Positions 34,178 through 43,257 of a stretch of DNA of 64,000 bases are shown piece by piece; within the stretch, counting starts at the first letter, position 1, and each line of letters opens with the position of its first letter. Source of the stretch: Gemmatimonadota bacterium (GTDB lineage Bacteria > Gemmatimonadota > Gemmatimonadetes > Gemmatimonadales > GWC2-71-9); NCBI GenBank assembly GCA_003222135.1, contig QHUM01000047.1, positions 1 to 64,000 of the forward strand. Direction: 5' to 3'. Made by a program: the position numbers and the translations under genes. The notes beneath the pieces were generated by a model, which was not told the origin of the DNA, did not search any database, and worked only from the letters and a program-made list of their open reading frames with translations.

Positions 34178-35371
34178 ATGGCGCTCCCGTTCCGCCAACG
34201 GATCTTCCTCGTTCTTGTAGCGCTCACCGCCGTGCCGACCGCGCTCGCGGTGGTAGGGTGGGCGCTCGCGGTGCGCACGGTAGGCCCGTCGGCGGGCGCG
34301 CGCGTCGGGTGGGAAGAGGTCGCGGCCTCGGCGCGCGACATGGTCGACCGGATCGACACGACGCGGCTCGCGCCGCGCGAGCGGGCGGCAGTGCGGCGGC
34401 TGCTGGAGCAGGTGTCGACCGAAGTGACGCTGTCACGCCGCGCCGAGACGTACCTGCGCTACTACGCCGGCGCGTTCGCGGGCGTGGTGGTGGTGCTGGG
34501 GGCGGTGGTCGTATTCGCGGGCGTGCGGCTCGCCGGACATCTGTCGCGGCAGTTGTCGCGGCCGATCGACGAGCTGGTCGGCTGGACGCGACTGATTCGC
34601 CGCCGCATGCCCCTCCCGGCGGGTCCGCCCACTCATGGGGCCCCCGAGTTTGAGGCACTGCGCCAGGCGTTGCGCGAGCTGGCGACGGCGCTCGACCAGG
34701 CGCGCGAGCAGGAGCTCGAGGCCGAACGGCTGCGCGCGTTCCGCGAAGTCGCGCGGCGCGTGGCGCACGAAATCAAGAATCCACTGACGGCGATGCGGAT
34801 CGCGGTCGATCAGCTGCGCCGCTCGAGTGCGCAGGCAGCGGGACCGACGGCGGTGGCGGTGGACGTGCTCTCCGCCGAAACCGACCGGCTCGACCGCCTG
34901 GCGAAGGAGTTCGCCGAGTTCGGCCGGTTGCCCGAGGGGCCGAAGAGCGAAGTGGATCTCGTGGACTTGCTCGTCGATCTGAGCAAGAGCGCCGTGCCGC
35001 CCGAGGTCGCGGTGACCGTCCGCGCCAACGGCGCCCCGCGTACGATGCTCGGCCAGTACGACCCGCTGCGGCGCGCCTTCGCGAACCTGCTCCGCAACGC
35101 AGCCGAGGCGATGGGGGGCCGCGGCTCGATCGACGTCGCCGTGGCGAACGACGGCCGGGGCCTGCTCGTGACGATCGCCGACCACGGGTGCGGCATCCCG
35201 GAGGAGCTGCGGCCGCGGGTGTTCGAGCCGTACTTCACGACCAAGCAGGACGGCACCGGCCTTGGTCTCGCGCTGGTGCGGCAGACGATCGAGGCCCACC
35301 AGGGCACGATCCACGTGTCGGAGACGCCGGGCGGCGGCGCCACGTTCTCCATCGTCCTGGCGACCGCATGA
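34178..35371 (+). CDS. NtrY-like sensor histidine kinase
   Basis: A 397-residue membrane kinase. Two spans (about 10-32 and 98-118) bound a short periplasmic region, followed by a HAMP-like linker (LSRQLSRPIDELVGWTRLI) and a HisKA domain with the phospho-His in RRVAHEIKNPLTAMR (His197). The ATPase domain has N-box NLLRNAAEAM, DHGCGIPEELRPRVFEPYFTT and GTGLGLALV. The HEIKNPL box and pairing with an NtrC-type regulator resemble NtrY-like kinases. Signal unknown. The stop overlaps the regulator start by ATGA. Confidence 0.93.
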   Translation: MALPFRQRIFLVLVALTAVPTALAVVGWALAVRTVGPSAGARVGWEEVAASARDMVDRIDTTRLAPRERAAVRRLLEQVSTEVTLSRRAETYLRYYAGAFAGVVVVLGAVVVFAGVRLAGHLSRQLSRPIDELVGWTRLIRRRMPLPAGPPTHGAPEFEALRQALRELATALDQAREQELEAERLRAFREVARRVAHEIKNPLTAMRIAVDQLRRSSAQAAGPTAVAVDVLSAETDRLDRLAKEFAEFGRLPEGPKSEVDLVDLLVDLSKSAVPPEVAVTVRANGAPRTMLGQYDPLRRAFANLLRNAAEAMGGRGSIDVAVANDGRGLLVTIADHGCGIPEELRPRVFEPYFTTKQDGTGLGLALVRQTIEAHQGTIHVSETPGGGATFSIVLATA

Positions 35372-36747
35372 GCCCGCGCATCCTGCTGGTGGACGACGAG
35401 ACCAACATCCGCAAAATGGTGGGCGCGCTGCTGCAGTCGGAGGGCTTCGAGACCGCCGAGGCCGCGAACGGGACCGCGGCGATCGCGGCAGTCGAGCGGG
35501 AGACGCCCGACGCGGTGCTGCTCGACCTGATGATGCCGGGCGGTCCCGACGGCCTCGCGACGCTGGAGCAGCTCAAACGCAGCGCCCCGGATCTGCCCGT
35601 GGTGATGATGAGCGGTAAGGCGAACCTCACCGACGCGGTGCGCGCCACCAAGCTGGGCGCGTTCCAGTTCCTCGAGAAGCCGCTCACCCCCGAGGGCGTG
35701 CTCACGACCCTGCGGGCCGCGCTCGAGCTGTCGCGCACGCTCGCCGAGAACCGGCGCCTGCACGAAGCGTTGGGTCATGCCGATCCCCTCGTGGGCGTGA
35801 GCGCCGCCATGGACGAGCTGCGCGCCCTGATCGCTCGCGTCGCCCCCACCGAGGCACGGGTGCTGATCACCGGCGAGTCGGGGACCGGCAAGGAGCTCGT
35901 GGCTTCAGCCATCCACCGCCAGAGCGCGCGTGCGGCGCAGCGGTTCGTGTGTGTGAACAGCGCCGCCATCCCGAAGGATCTCGTGGAATCCGAGATGTTC
36001 GGGCACGAACGCGGCGCCTTCACGGGCGCCACCGAGCGACGCGTGGGCCGCTTCGAGCTGGCGGACGGTGGCACGCTCTTCTTGGACGAGGTCGGCGACC
36101 TGAGCCTCGAGGCCCAGGCGAAGCTGCTGCGCGTGCTCGAGACCGGCGTGATCGAGCGGCTCGGTGGCGAGCGACCGGTCACGGTGGATGTCCGCGTGAT
36201 CGCGGCGACCAACAAGGACCTGACCAAAGCGGCCCAGCAGGGGCTGTTCCGCGAGGACCTCTTGTTTCGGCTCAACGTGCTGCCCCTGCACATTCTCCCG
36301 CTGCGGGAGCGGGCGGAGGACGTCCCGCCGCTGGTACAGCATTTCGCAGCGCGCCAATCCGGCCGTCTGGGACGGCCGGTGCGCCTCGACGCCGGCGCCG
36401 TGCAGCTGCTCACGGCGTACGCCTGGCCGGGGAACGTGCGCGAACTGGCGAACCTGGTCGAGCGTCTCGCGATCCTGGCGACGGGCGCGTCAATCACCGC
36501 GGACGATGTGGCGCGCGTCGTGCCGCAGGACGGCGCGGCGCGGCCCAGCGCGGGGACGGACGACTGGACCGACGTGGCGCTCGCCGGGGCGCTCGACAAC
36601 TTCGAGCGCACCTTGATCGCCCGCGCTTTGTCTGCCGCGCGCGGCAACGTCGCCGAAGCCGCCCGCCGGCTCGCCACCGATCGCGCCAACCTGTACCGGC
36701 GGATGCGACGGCTCGGGCTCGAGCCTCCCCGCAACGTGGCGGGATGA
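35368..36747 (+). CDS. Sigma-54 dependent response regulator, NtrC family
   Basis: A 459-residue activator. The receiver domain has the phospho-acceptor Asp53 (LLDLMMPG) and Lys104 (FLEKPL); the AAA+ domain has Walker A GESGTGKE (169-176), GAFTGA (216-221), the loop contacting sigma-54, and Walker [13 protein letters not shown]-terminal Fis-type helix-turn-helix ([28 protein letters not shown]) binds enhancers. It is coupled to the kinase gene. Target promoters of the -24/-12 type were not recognised nearby. Confidence 0.95.
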   Translation: MSPRILLVDDETNIRKMVGALLQSEGFETAEAANGTAAIAAVERETPDAVLLDLMMPGGPDGLATLEQLKRSAPDLPVVMMSGKANLTDAVRATKLGAFQFLEKPLTPEGVLTTLRAALELSRTLAENRRLHEALGHADPLVGVSAAMDELRALIARVAPTEARVLITGESGTGKELVASAIHRQSARAAQRFVCVNSAAIPKDLVESEMFGHERGAFTGATERRVGRFELADGGTLFLDEVGDLSLEAQAKLLRVLETGVIERLGGERPVTVDVRVIAATNKDLTKAAQQGLFREDLLFRLNVLPLHILPLRERAEDVPPLVQHFAARQSGRLGRPVRLDAGAVQLLTAYAWPGNVRELANLVERLAILATGASITADDVARVVPQDGAARPSAGTDDWTDVALAGALDNFERTLIARALSAARGNVAEAARRLATDRANLYRRMRRLGLEPPRNVAG

Positions 36748-36842
36748 CACGCTTCCGAGCCTCGCGGCGCGCCGCCGAGCACGGCCGGAAGGCGGCACGG
36801 CCCATGCACCTGCCGTCGGCGCCCCCAACCGAGGCCCCGCCC

Positions 36843-38588
36843 ATGCGCGCGACCGTCCTGACTCTGGTCTGCCTCCTCGCCCCGGCAGTCGCCCGCGCCC
36901 AGGACACGGCCATCGTCATCAACCCCGAGAGCGTGAGCGTCGCGCCGCAACCGGGCGAGCTGCCGCGCCTCGTGGCGGAGGAGGCGATCCGTTTCTACAA
37001 CGCCCCGACCACGACCCGTCTGGTGGGCCGCTCGCGGCTGCCTCGGGGCAACGAGTGGCGCGGCGACGTGGCCGTGCGCAACGGCACAGTCTCGGTGGGC
37101 GGCCGCATCCAGGGCACCCTGCTCGTGATCAACGGGGACGCGAGCGTCGACTCGGGTGCCGTGATCTCGGGAGACCTGATCGTGATCGGCGGGACCGCGA
37201 CGCAGACGCCGGGCGCCGCGGTGGGAGGCGAGATGCGCGTGTACCGCGCCCCGCTCGGATATCGCACGCAGGGCGAGGAGATCGCCCTGGCGCGGGTGAA
37301 CCCGCGCCGCTGGCTCCGCAATGTGGGCGTGGAAAAGTCGTGGGGCACCGCCGACTCACGCTCGTCGCTCACACTCGCCACGGGCGGCACCTTCAACCGG
37401 GTCGAGGGCTTGCCGGTCGTGTTCGGTCCGATGTTCGACTGGAAGCTCCAGCAGAACGTGCGGTTCCGGCTCGACGCGCTGGGAGTGTTCCGCACGGCAG
37501 GGGACCTGACGGACCGGCGCAGCGACTTGGGCTATCTGTTGGGCACGGAGCTGCGCGCGGGCGAAGTCCCTGCCTACGGCGCCGAGGTGCGGGCCTATGA
37601 CGCGGTCGTGCCGGTCGAGGACTGGGGACTGCATAACGCGGAGATCGGCTGGTCGGCGTTCCTGTTCCAGCGCGACTATCGCGACTACTACCTGAGCAAG
37701 GGACTCGCGGGCCGCGTGTTCGTGCAGCCGACGCGGCTGCTTCACCTCGCCCTCGACGTGCGGCATGAGTGGCAGACGAGCGTGGCGGCGCGCGACCCGT
37801 GGACCTTGTTCCGCCACGATCAGCCGTGGCGCCCCAACCCGCCGATCGACGCGGGACACTACACCACGGTGAGCGGCACGGTCACCCTGGACACGCGCAA
37901 CGATCGTACCGACCCGACGGCGGGGTGGTTCGTGTCGGCCCAGCTCGAGAGCTCGCACAGCAAAGACGTGAGCCCCCAGACGGGCGTGCCGACGACCGTG
38001 CGCCGCCCCATCCCCACGGACGGCTCGTACCGGTTTACCCGGGCGTTCTTCGATTTGCGCCGCTACACCCGCGTCAGCCCCTCCGGGCGCGTGAATCTCC
38101 GCCTGCTGGCCGGCGGCTGGCTGGGCGGCGACCCCCTGCCGCTGCAGCGCCGGCTCTCGATCGGCGGACCCGATCCGCTGGCGGGGTACGGCTTCCGTGG
38201 CAGTGCGTGCAACCGCGACATCACCGACGCGGCGTTCAGGGGCACCCTCCTCGCCGCGTGCGACCGGGTGCTCCTGGTACAGGCCGAGTACCGGGGCCAC
38301 ATCTCGCTCCACTGGGCGTACAACTCCTCGCGCCCGGAGGACGAGCAGTCCAAATCGCTGTTCGCCTTGCGCGGCCCCGATCTCGTCGTGCTGGGCGACG
38401 CCGGCCAGGCGTGGCTCGTCGGCACCGGGCCGGGCCGGGTGCCGAGCGACCGGCTGCCGACGATCGGGAGCTGGCTCGGAAATCTGGGACTGGGCGTCGA
38501 CTGGGGCGGGTTCGGCCTGTACGTGGCGAAGGCGGTGACGGCGGGCGAGCCTTTGCGATTCACGCTGCGACTCGACCATCGCTTCTGA
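36843..38588 (+). CDS. Outer-membrane Omp85/surface-antigen-type barrel with bactofilin-like segment
   Basis: About 581 residues with a signal peptide (MRATVLTLVCLLAPAVARAQ). After a short leader, residues about 75-130 form a repeat of short beta-turns with alternating Val, Ile and Gly (SVGGRIQGTLLVINGDASVDS), like polymer-forming bactofilin-type strands. The rest (about 160-581) is a barrel resembling the Omp85/D15 C-terminal domain, with RRLSIGGPDPLAGYGFRG and a final Phe (LDHRF). An in-frame ATG at 36744 overlapping the regulator stop is an alternative start but would put 33 basic residues before the signal peptide. Confidence 0.75.
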   Translation: MRATVLTLVCLLAPAVARAQDTAIVINPESVSVAPQPGELPRLVAEEAIRFYNAPTTTRLVGRSRLPRGNEWRGDVAVRNGTVSVGGRIQGTLLVINGDASVDSGAVISGDLIVIGGTATQTPGAAVGGEMRVYRAPLGYRTQGEEIALARVNPRRWLRNVGVEKSWGTADSRSSLTLATGGTFNRVEGLPVVFGPMFDWKLQQNVRFRLDALGVFRTAGDLTDRRSDLGYLLGTELRAGEVPAYGAEVRAYDAVVPVEDWGLHNAEIGWSAFLFQRDYRDYYLSKGLAGRVFVQPTRLLHLALDVRHEWQTSVAARDPWTLFRHDQPWRPNPPIDAGHYTTVSGTVTLDTRNDRTDPTAGWFVSAQLESSHSKDVSPQTGVPTTVRRPIPTDGSYRFTRAFFDLRRYTRVSPSGRVNLRLLAGGWLGGDPLPLQRRLSIGGPDPLAGYGFRGSACNRDITDAAFRGTLLAACDRVLLVQAEYRGHISLHWAYNSSRPEDEQSKSLFALRGPDLVVLGDAGQAWLVGTGPGRVPSDRLPTIGSWLGNLGLGVDWGGFGLYVAKAVTAGEPLRFTLRLDHRF

Positions 38589-38589
38589 G

Positions 38590-39219
38590 GTGAGGGCGGG
38601 GCTCCGTCTCCTCGCCCTGCTCGCGTGCGCGGCGGCCGCCCCCTCCCCCCCGGCCGGCGCGCAACAGCCCTCGCTGACGGTGCTCGTGCAGAGCGGCGTG
38701 CCTCGTGTCCAGGCCACCGCGCTGCTCGCCGACGGCAAGTTCGTCGGCCTGATGCGGTCGGGATTTCCGCTGCGGCTGCATTATCGCCTCGAGCTGTGGC
38801 GCGCGCGCTCGGGCTGGTTCGATCAGTTCGTGAGCGACTGGCCGTGGGACGCGGTGGCGAACCACGATCCCATCGCCGATGATTTCGTGTTGATCCGCAC
38901 CGAAAACGGCGCGGTGACGCGCTACGCCACCGGCGACAGTCTCGAGCGGGCGCTCGAGATCCCGTACCGCGTCCGACTCGCGCCGAAGGGGTCGGGCAAG
39001 TTCTACTTCCTCTGTCGCCTCGACGTCACGACGCTCAATGACACCGATCTGGAAGAGCTGACGCGCTGGCTCAAAGGCGACGTGAGTCCGGCGGTCTCGG
39101 GCGAAGGGAACGTGGGCGGCGCACTGGTGCGCGGCCTGCAGCGGATTCTGGTGCGGATTGCCGGACTACCACGCCTCACCCTCGAGGCCCGGTCGGAGAC
39201 GTTTACCAGCGGCCCGTAG
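38590..39219 (+). CDS. DUF4390-like secreted protein
   Basis: A 209-residue protein with a signal peptide (RLLALLACAAAAPSPPAGAQ). The mature region (SGFPLRLHYRLELWRARSGWFD, then YRVRLAPKGSGKFYFLCRLDV) fits the DUF4390 pattern, a family often encoded next to NtrY/NtrC-like two-component genes or outer-membrane genes. Function is not known. The GTG start lies one base after the barrel stop. Its TAG stop is part of a 28-base palindrome shared with the convergent HNH gene. Confidence 0.72.
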   Translation: MRAGLRLLALLACAAAAPSPPAGAQQPSLTVLVQSGVPRVQATALLADGKFVGLMRSGFPLRLHYRLELWRARSGWFDQFVSDWPWDAVANHDPIADDFVLIRTENGAVTRYATGDSLERALEIPYRVRLAPKGSGKFYFLCRLDVTTLNDTDLEELTRWLKGDVSPAVSGEGNVGGALVRGLQRILVRIAGLPRLTLEARSETFTSGP

Positions 39220-39243
39220 GGGCACGGCGTGCCGTGCCCTTAC
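39216..39243. repeat. Palindrome spanning two convergent stop codons
   Basis: GTAGGGGCACGGC and GCCGTGCCCTTAC form 13-base arms (one G-T wobble) around a 2-base spacer. The left arm includes the TAG stop of the DUF4390 gene, the right arm the TAA stop of the HNH gene, so the palindrome covers the entire 20-base gap. It may be a bidirectional 3' structure; no T-run is present. Confidence 0.85.
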
Positions 39244-39788
39244 AGCGCCTCCAGGGTTGCGAGCACGTCGCCGCCGTAGAACAGCCGGATGTACTTCGAC
39301 TGGATCGACGTGAGCCGGCGTACCGCCCATGCCAGGTGCACGAAGTGCGGCTCGAACGGGGGCCGCATCGGGTGCATCCCCGCCTCCTCGGGCAGCAGGT
39401 TGCCCTTCCGGGTGTTACAGCTACTGCATGCCGTCAATACGTTCGTCCAGGCGTTCGTGCCCCCCCGCGACAGGGGCACCAGGTGGTCCCGGGTCAGGCA
39501 CTCCCTGTGCCGCAGCTCCTGCTGGCTGCGCCCGCAGAACTGGCAGCGGTAGTTGTCGCGGGCGAAGAGGAAGGTATTGGTGACCTGGCGGCGGAAGCGA
39601 CGTGGGACGTGGACGAATTTCACGAGGCGGATGACGGCCGGCCGGGGGAATTGCAGGCGCTCGCTGCGCACGACGGAGCCGTCGGCCTCGACGATCTCCG
39701 CCTTCCGGTCGATCACGAGGCGCAAGGCACGCCGTACGGGCACCATGGTCAGGGGCTCGAACGAGGCGTTCAGCGCAAGGCAGCGCAC
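39240..39788 (-). CDS. HNH endonuclease family protein
   Basis: A 182-residue protein. The N-terminus LALNASFEPLTMVPVRRALRLV is characteristic of the HNH group found widely in free-living bacteria. The HNH core is complete: CQFCG, then LTRDHLVPLSRGGTNAWTNVLTACSSCNTRKGN with two Cys pairs for zinc. Role is uncertain; it is not in a defence cluster here. It begins just downstream of the argH terminator, with about 17 bases between the T-run and the ATG. Confidence 0.9.
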   Translation of the reverse strand: MRCLALNASFEPLTMVPVRRALRLVIDRKAEIVEADGSVVRSERLQFPRPAVIRLVKFVHVPRRFRRQVTNTFLFARDNYRCQFCGRSQQELRHRECLTRDHLVPLSRGGTNAWTNVLTACSSCNTRKGNLLPEEAGMHPMRPPFEPHFVHLAWAVRRLTSIQSKYIRLFYGGDVLATLEAL

Positions 39789-39805
39789 AGCATTTTCTCC
39801 AGGCG

Positions 39806-39844
39806 AAAAAGCGGCCGTCTCGCCGTGGAACGAGCGGGACGGCC
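39806..39844 (-). terminator. Rho-independent terminator of argGH
   Basis: On the minus strand, GGCCGTC and GACGGCC (7 bp, extendable with CGC/GCG) enclose the loop and are followed after two bases by TTTTT, about 42 bases after the argH stop. This is a standard intrinsic terminator. Confidence 0.78.
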
Positions 39845-39886
39845 TCGTATGCTACACAACCGCCTAACGCGCGGCAAGAGCTAGGG

Positions 39887-41320
39887 TTATGTCCCCGCGC
39901 CCGCACCGAACAGCTTGCGCAGCTCCTCCAGCTGATCCTCCACGGACTTACGGGACGACCCGCCGGGGGTCGCGCGCCCCTCGACGCTGTCTTCCCAGGT
40001 GCCGAGTTGTGCCAGCGCCGCGCCCAACGCCGGGTGGATCCCCCCGGCGACGACCTGCGGCACGCGATCGAGCGGCACGCCGGCACGCTCGGCCTCTCGG
40101 ACCAGTTTCCCCACGAGGGCGTGGCTCTCCCGGAACGGCACTCCCGCCTCGACCAGGAGATCGGCCAGGTCGGTGGCGCGGAGCGACGCATCGAGCGCCG
40201 CGCGCATGCGCTCCGGGTCGATGCCGAGCGACGCGAGCGCGCCCGTGACGGCGGGCAACACCACGGCCAGGGTGTCGAAGGCGTCGAACAGCAACGCCTT
40301 GTCCTCCTGCAGATCCTTCGAGTAACCCGCGGGAATGCCCTTGAGCGTCGTGAGCAGCGCCACCAAGTCGCCGAGCAGACGGCCCGATTTGGCGCGGGCG
40401 AGCTCGAACACATCGGGGTTGCGCTTCTGGGGCATCAGGCTCGACCCGGTGCTGAAGTCGTCAGCGAGCCGGACGAACCCGTACTCCGAGCTCGCGTACT
40501 GAATCAGCTCCGCGCTGAGGCGCGAGAGGTGCGTGCCCACCAGCGCGATGTGGAACAGCACCTCGGCCACGAAGTCGCGGTCGCCCGTGGCGTCCAGTGC
40601 GTTGGCGGACACGGCGCGGAATCCGAGGGCTTCCTTGAGCAGCACGCGGTCGACGACGAAGCCCGATCCCGCGATCGCCCCCGAGCCGAGCGGCAGCTCG
40701 GCCACGCGGCGTCGCGCGTCGGCGAGCCGCTGGCGGTCGCGCACCAGCGGCCAGGCGTGGGCGACGAGGACGTACGCCCAGCGCACCGGTTGCGCCCGCT
40801 GGCCGTGCGTGTAGCCGGGGAGGATCGCGTCGATGCCCTCGCGAGCACGCCCGACGAGGGTGCGACCGAGCGCCGCCAGGTCGGCGTCGAGCTGGTCGAT
40901 CGCGCCGAGCGTCCAGAGACGGAGGTCGGTCGCGACCTGATCGTTGCGAGAGCGGCCGGTGTGGAGCTTCCCCGCTACGGCGCCGACTTCGTCATACAGG
41001 AGCCGCTCGACCAACGTGTGGACGTCCTCGTCGGGGGCCCCGACCGCGGCGCCGTCCGCCAGGCGCTCGGCCACGCGATCGAGCCCGTCCAACAACTGGG
41101 ACTCTTCGGCCGGGTTCAGCACCCCGACCCGCCCCAACGCGTGCACCCATGCCTTGCTGGCGGTCACGTCCTGCGGCCACAAGCGGTGATCCACCGGCAA
41201 ACTGCGGTTCAAGGCGTCGAGCGCCTCGCTCGGTCCCAGGCTAAAGCGCCCCCCCCACATCTGGTGGGGCGCTGGAGGAGTGGCAGGCGGGGGGCTGCTC
41301 TCGGTCGGGTGGCGGGCCAT
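39887..41320 (-). CDS. argH: Argininosuccinate lyase
   Basis: A 477-residue enzyme of the fumarase/aspartase superfamily that splits argininosuccinate into arginine and fumarate, the last step of arginine synthesis. MWGGRFSLGPSEALDALNRS, HTGRSRNDQVATDLRLW, GYTHGQRAQPV and the signature SSLMPQKRNPD are all present. The C-terminal extension GRATPGGSSRKSVEDQLEELRKL is normal. Its start overlaps the argG stop as TGATG. Confidence 0.97.
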   Translation of the reverse strand: MARHPTESSPPPATPPAPHQMWGGRFSLGPSEALDALNRSLPVDHRLWPQDVTASKAWVHALGRVGVLNPAEESQLLDGLDRVAERLADGAAVGAPDEDVHTLVERLLYDEVGAVAGKLHTGRSRNDQVATDLRLWTLGAIDQLDADLAALGRTLVGRAREGIDAILPGYTHGQRAQPVRWAYVLVAHAWPLVRDRQRLADARRRVAELPLGSGAIAGSGFVVDRVLLKEALGFRAVSANALDATGDRDFVAEVLFHIALVGTHLSRLSAELIQYASSEYGFVRLADDFSTGSSLMPQKRNPDVFELARAKSGRLLGDLVALLTTLKGIPAGYSKDLQEDKALLFDAFDTLAVVLPAVTGALASLGIDPERMRAALDASLRATDLADLLVEAGVPFRESHALVGKLVREAERAGVPLDRVPQVVAGGIHPALGAALAQLGTWEDSVEGRATPGGSSRKSVEDQLEELRKLFGAGAGT

Positions 41321-42552
41321 CAGTCGGCCGCCGCGACGGCGTCCTGCTCCCGGCGCACCGCATCCAGGCCGGCCCCGATCTTGATCGCGAGACCGTACAG
41401 GTGGATGAAGCCCTCGGCATCCTTCTGGTTGTAGACGTTGTCCTTCCCGAAGGTGGCATAGGACGGCTGATACAGCGCGTGCGGACTCTCCCGGCCGGCC
41501 ACCGTAACGCTCCCCTTGTACAGCTTGAGCCCCACGGTTCCGGTCACGCGCTGCTGGGTGCTCGTGATCAGCGCATCGAGGGCCTCGCGCTCGGGGGTCC
41601 ACCAGCGACCGTCGTACACCACGTCGGCATAGCGGAGGGCCACTTCGTCCTTGAGCCGCAGGGTGCGCCGGTCGAGCACCAGCTGCTCGAGCTCCCGGTG
41701 CGCGGCGTGGAGCAGCGTCCCGCCGGGCGTCTCGTAGACGCCACGGGACTTCATTCCCACGAGCCGATCCTCCACCACGTCCGCGCGGCCCACGCCGTGC
41801 TCCGCGGCGACATCGTTCAAGGTCTCGAGCAGCTCCACGGGACCGAGCGGCACGTGGTCCACCGAAACCGGCGTCCCTTCCTCGAAGCCGATCTGCACCA
41901 CGACGGGCTCCGCGGGGGCGTCGAGCGGGCTCTTGGTCATGACGAAGATGTGTTCCGGTGCTTCGTGGGCGGGGTCTTCGAGGATGCCCCCTTCGTGGGA
42001 GCAATGCCACAGGTTCCGGTCGGTCGAGTACGGCTTCTCGAGCGTCGCCTGGACCGGAATGCCTTTCGCCTTGACGTAGGCGATCAGGTCCTCGCGACCC
42101 TGGAAGGTCCATTCGCGCCACGGGGCGATCACCTGCAGCTCCGGCGCGAGGGCGGCGTAGGTCAACTCGAAGCGGACCTGGTCGTTGCCCTTGCCGGTGC
42201 AGCCGTGGGCGACGGCCTGGGCGCCGATCCGCTGCGCCAGGGCGACCTGGTGAGCCGCGGTCACCGGCCGCGCCATGGCAGTGCCCAAGAGGTAGGTGCG
42301 CGCGTACACTGCCCCGGCACGGAGCGTGCGGAAGACGAAGTCCCGCACGAACTCCTCGCGGAGGTCCTCGATCACGCAGTCCATCGCGCCGGAGCGCTTC
42401 GCCTTTTCGACCAGCCCCGCGAGCTCCCCCGCCCCCTGTCCCACGTCGGCGGCGAAGCACACCACCCGGGCGCGATGCTGCTCGCGCAGCCAGGGTACGA
42501 TCGCGGACGTGTCGAGCCCGCCCGAATACGCCAGCACCACCAACGGCCCCAT
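41320..42552 (-). CDS. argG: Argininosuccinate synthase
   Basis: A 410-residue ATP-dependent ligase forming argininosuccinate from citrulline and aspartate. The N-type ATP-binding loop LAYSGGLDTSAIVPWL and the later CTGKGNDQVRFELTY motif are diagnostic, and the C-terminus contains YNQKDAEGFIHLYGL. It is the first gene of the argGH operon, with GAGGAG 8 bases before the ATG and an ARG-box-like operator just upstream. Confidence 0.97.
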   Translation of the reverse strand: MGPLVVLAYSGGLDTSAIVPWLREQHRARVVCFAADVGQGAGELAGLVEKAKRSGAMDCVIEDLREEFVRDFVFRTLRAGAVYARTYLLGTAMARPVTAAHQVALAQRIGAQAVAHGCTGKGNDQVRFELTYAALAPELQVIAPWREWTFQGREDLIAYVKAKGIPVQATLEKPYSTDRNLWHCSHEGGILEDPAHEAPEHIFVMTKSPLDAPAEPVVVQIGFEEGTPVSVDHVPLGPVELLETLNDVAAEHGVGRADVVEDRLVGMKSRGVYETPGGTLLHAAHRELEQLVLDRRTLRLKDEVALRYADVVYDGRWWTPEREALDALITSTQQRVTGTVGLKLYKGSVTVAGRESPHALYQPSYATFGKDNVYNQKDAEGFIHLYGLAIKIGAGLDAVRREQDAVAAAD

Positions 42553-42567
42553 GTCGCGCTCCTCGTG

Positions 42568-42593
42568 TGTTTATGCAGTCGGATGCATAAACA
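42568..42593. promoter_or_regulatory. ARG-box-like operator upstream of argG
   Basis: TGTTTATGCA and TGCATAAACA are perfect 10-base inverted arms separated by 6 bases. The half-site TGCATAAA resembles the TGAATAAA half of classical ARG boxes. It overlaps the predicted -10 of argG, a repression position. The window also encodes ArgR (61429-61887). Confidence 0.75.
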
Positions 42594-42617
42594 TACACGT
42601 CGTGGAGCGGCTGTCAA
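42590..42617 (-). promoter_or_regulatory. Promoter of argGH
   Basis: On the minus strand a perfect TTGACA is followed after 16 bases by TATGTT, which lies inside the ARG-box-like palindrome. Binding of ArgR there would block RNA polymerase. Confidence 0.6.
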
Positions 42618-42669
42618 CGACCCCCGAGCCTAGCGCCCGCGCCCTGGCGCGCCGATCTTTTTGGTCCCG

Positions 42670-43257
42670 ATGAACCGGCGAGAATTGCTCCGTGTGCTTG
42701 GCGCCAGCGCGCTCCTGCCGGCGCTGCCGGGCCGTTCCGCCGAGCGCCTCGGCGCGGCTGGCCGGCGCATCCACGCGCAAGCCCGGAGTCGCGGGCTCCA
42801 GGTGCTCGATCCGCATCAAAGCGAGACGGTCGCCACGATCGCCGAGCTGATCATCCCCACGACCGACACGCCCGGCGCCCGGGCGGCCCAGGTGCACCGC
42901 TTCATCGATCTGCTGCTCGCCGAATGGGCGCCGGACGACGACCGGAAGCAGTTTCTCGACGGACTGGCCGACGTGGACGCGCGTGCGCGCACCGCCTACG
43001 GCACGGATTTCATCAGCGCAACCGCGGCGCAACGCGAGGCGATCCTGACTGCGCTCGACGCCGACCTCCGGACGCGGCAGGAGGCGAAACAGGATACCTG
43101 GAAGCTGTTCTTCCAGCGGATGAAGTTCCTCACGGTGTACGGCTACTGCACCTCCGAAGTCGGCGCCACGGCCGAGCTGCACTACGAGGTGATCCCGGGC
43201 TCCTACGACGGGTGCACGGACTTGAGGCGGATGAGCGCCGGCCCCGGGGATTTCTGA
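42670..43257 (+). CDS. Gluconate 2-dehydrogenase subunit 3-like protein, Tat-exported
   Basis: A 195-residue protein with a twin-arginine type leader (MNRRELLRVLGASALLPALP). The mature part has the GluDH subunit 3 motif AELIIPTTDTPGA, and later QEAKQDTWKLFFQRMKFLTVYGYCTSEVG. This family is the small chaperone/export subunit of FAD-dependent GMC sugar dehydrogenases, required for Tat export of the catalytic subunit. It overlaps the GMC gene by TGATG, so it is its partner. The adjacent promoter for the plus strand was not identified. Confidence 0.9.
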   Translation: MNRRELLRVLGASALLPALPGRSAERLGAAGRRIHAQARSRGLQVLDPHQSETVATIAELIIPTTDTPGARAAQVHRFIDLLLAEWAPDDDRKQFLDGLADVDARARTAYGTDFISATAAQREAILTALDADLRTRQEAKQDTWKLFFQRMKFLTVYGYCTSEVGATAELHYEVIPGSYDGCTDLRRMSAGPGDF

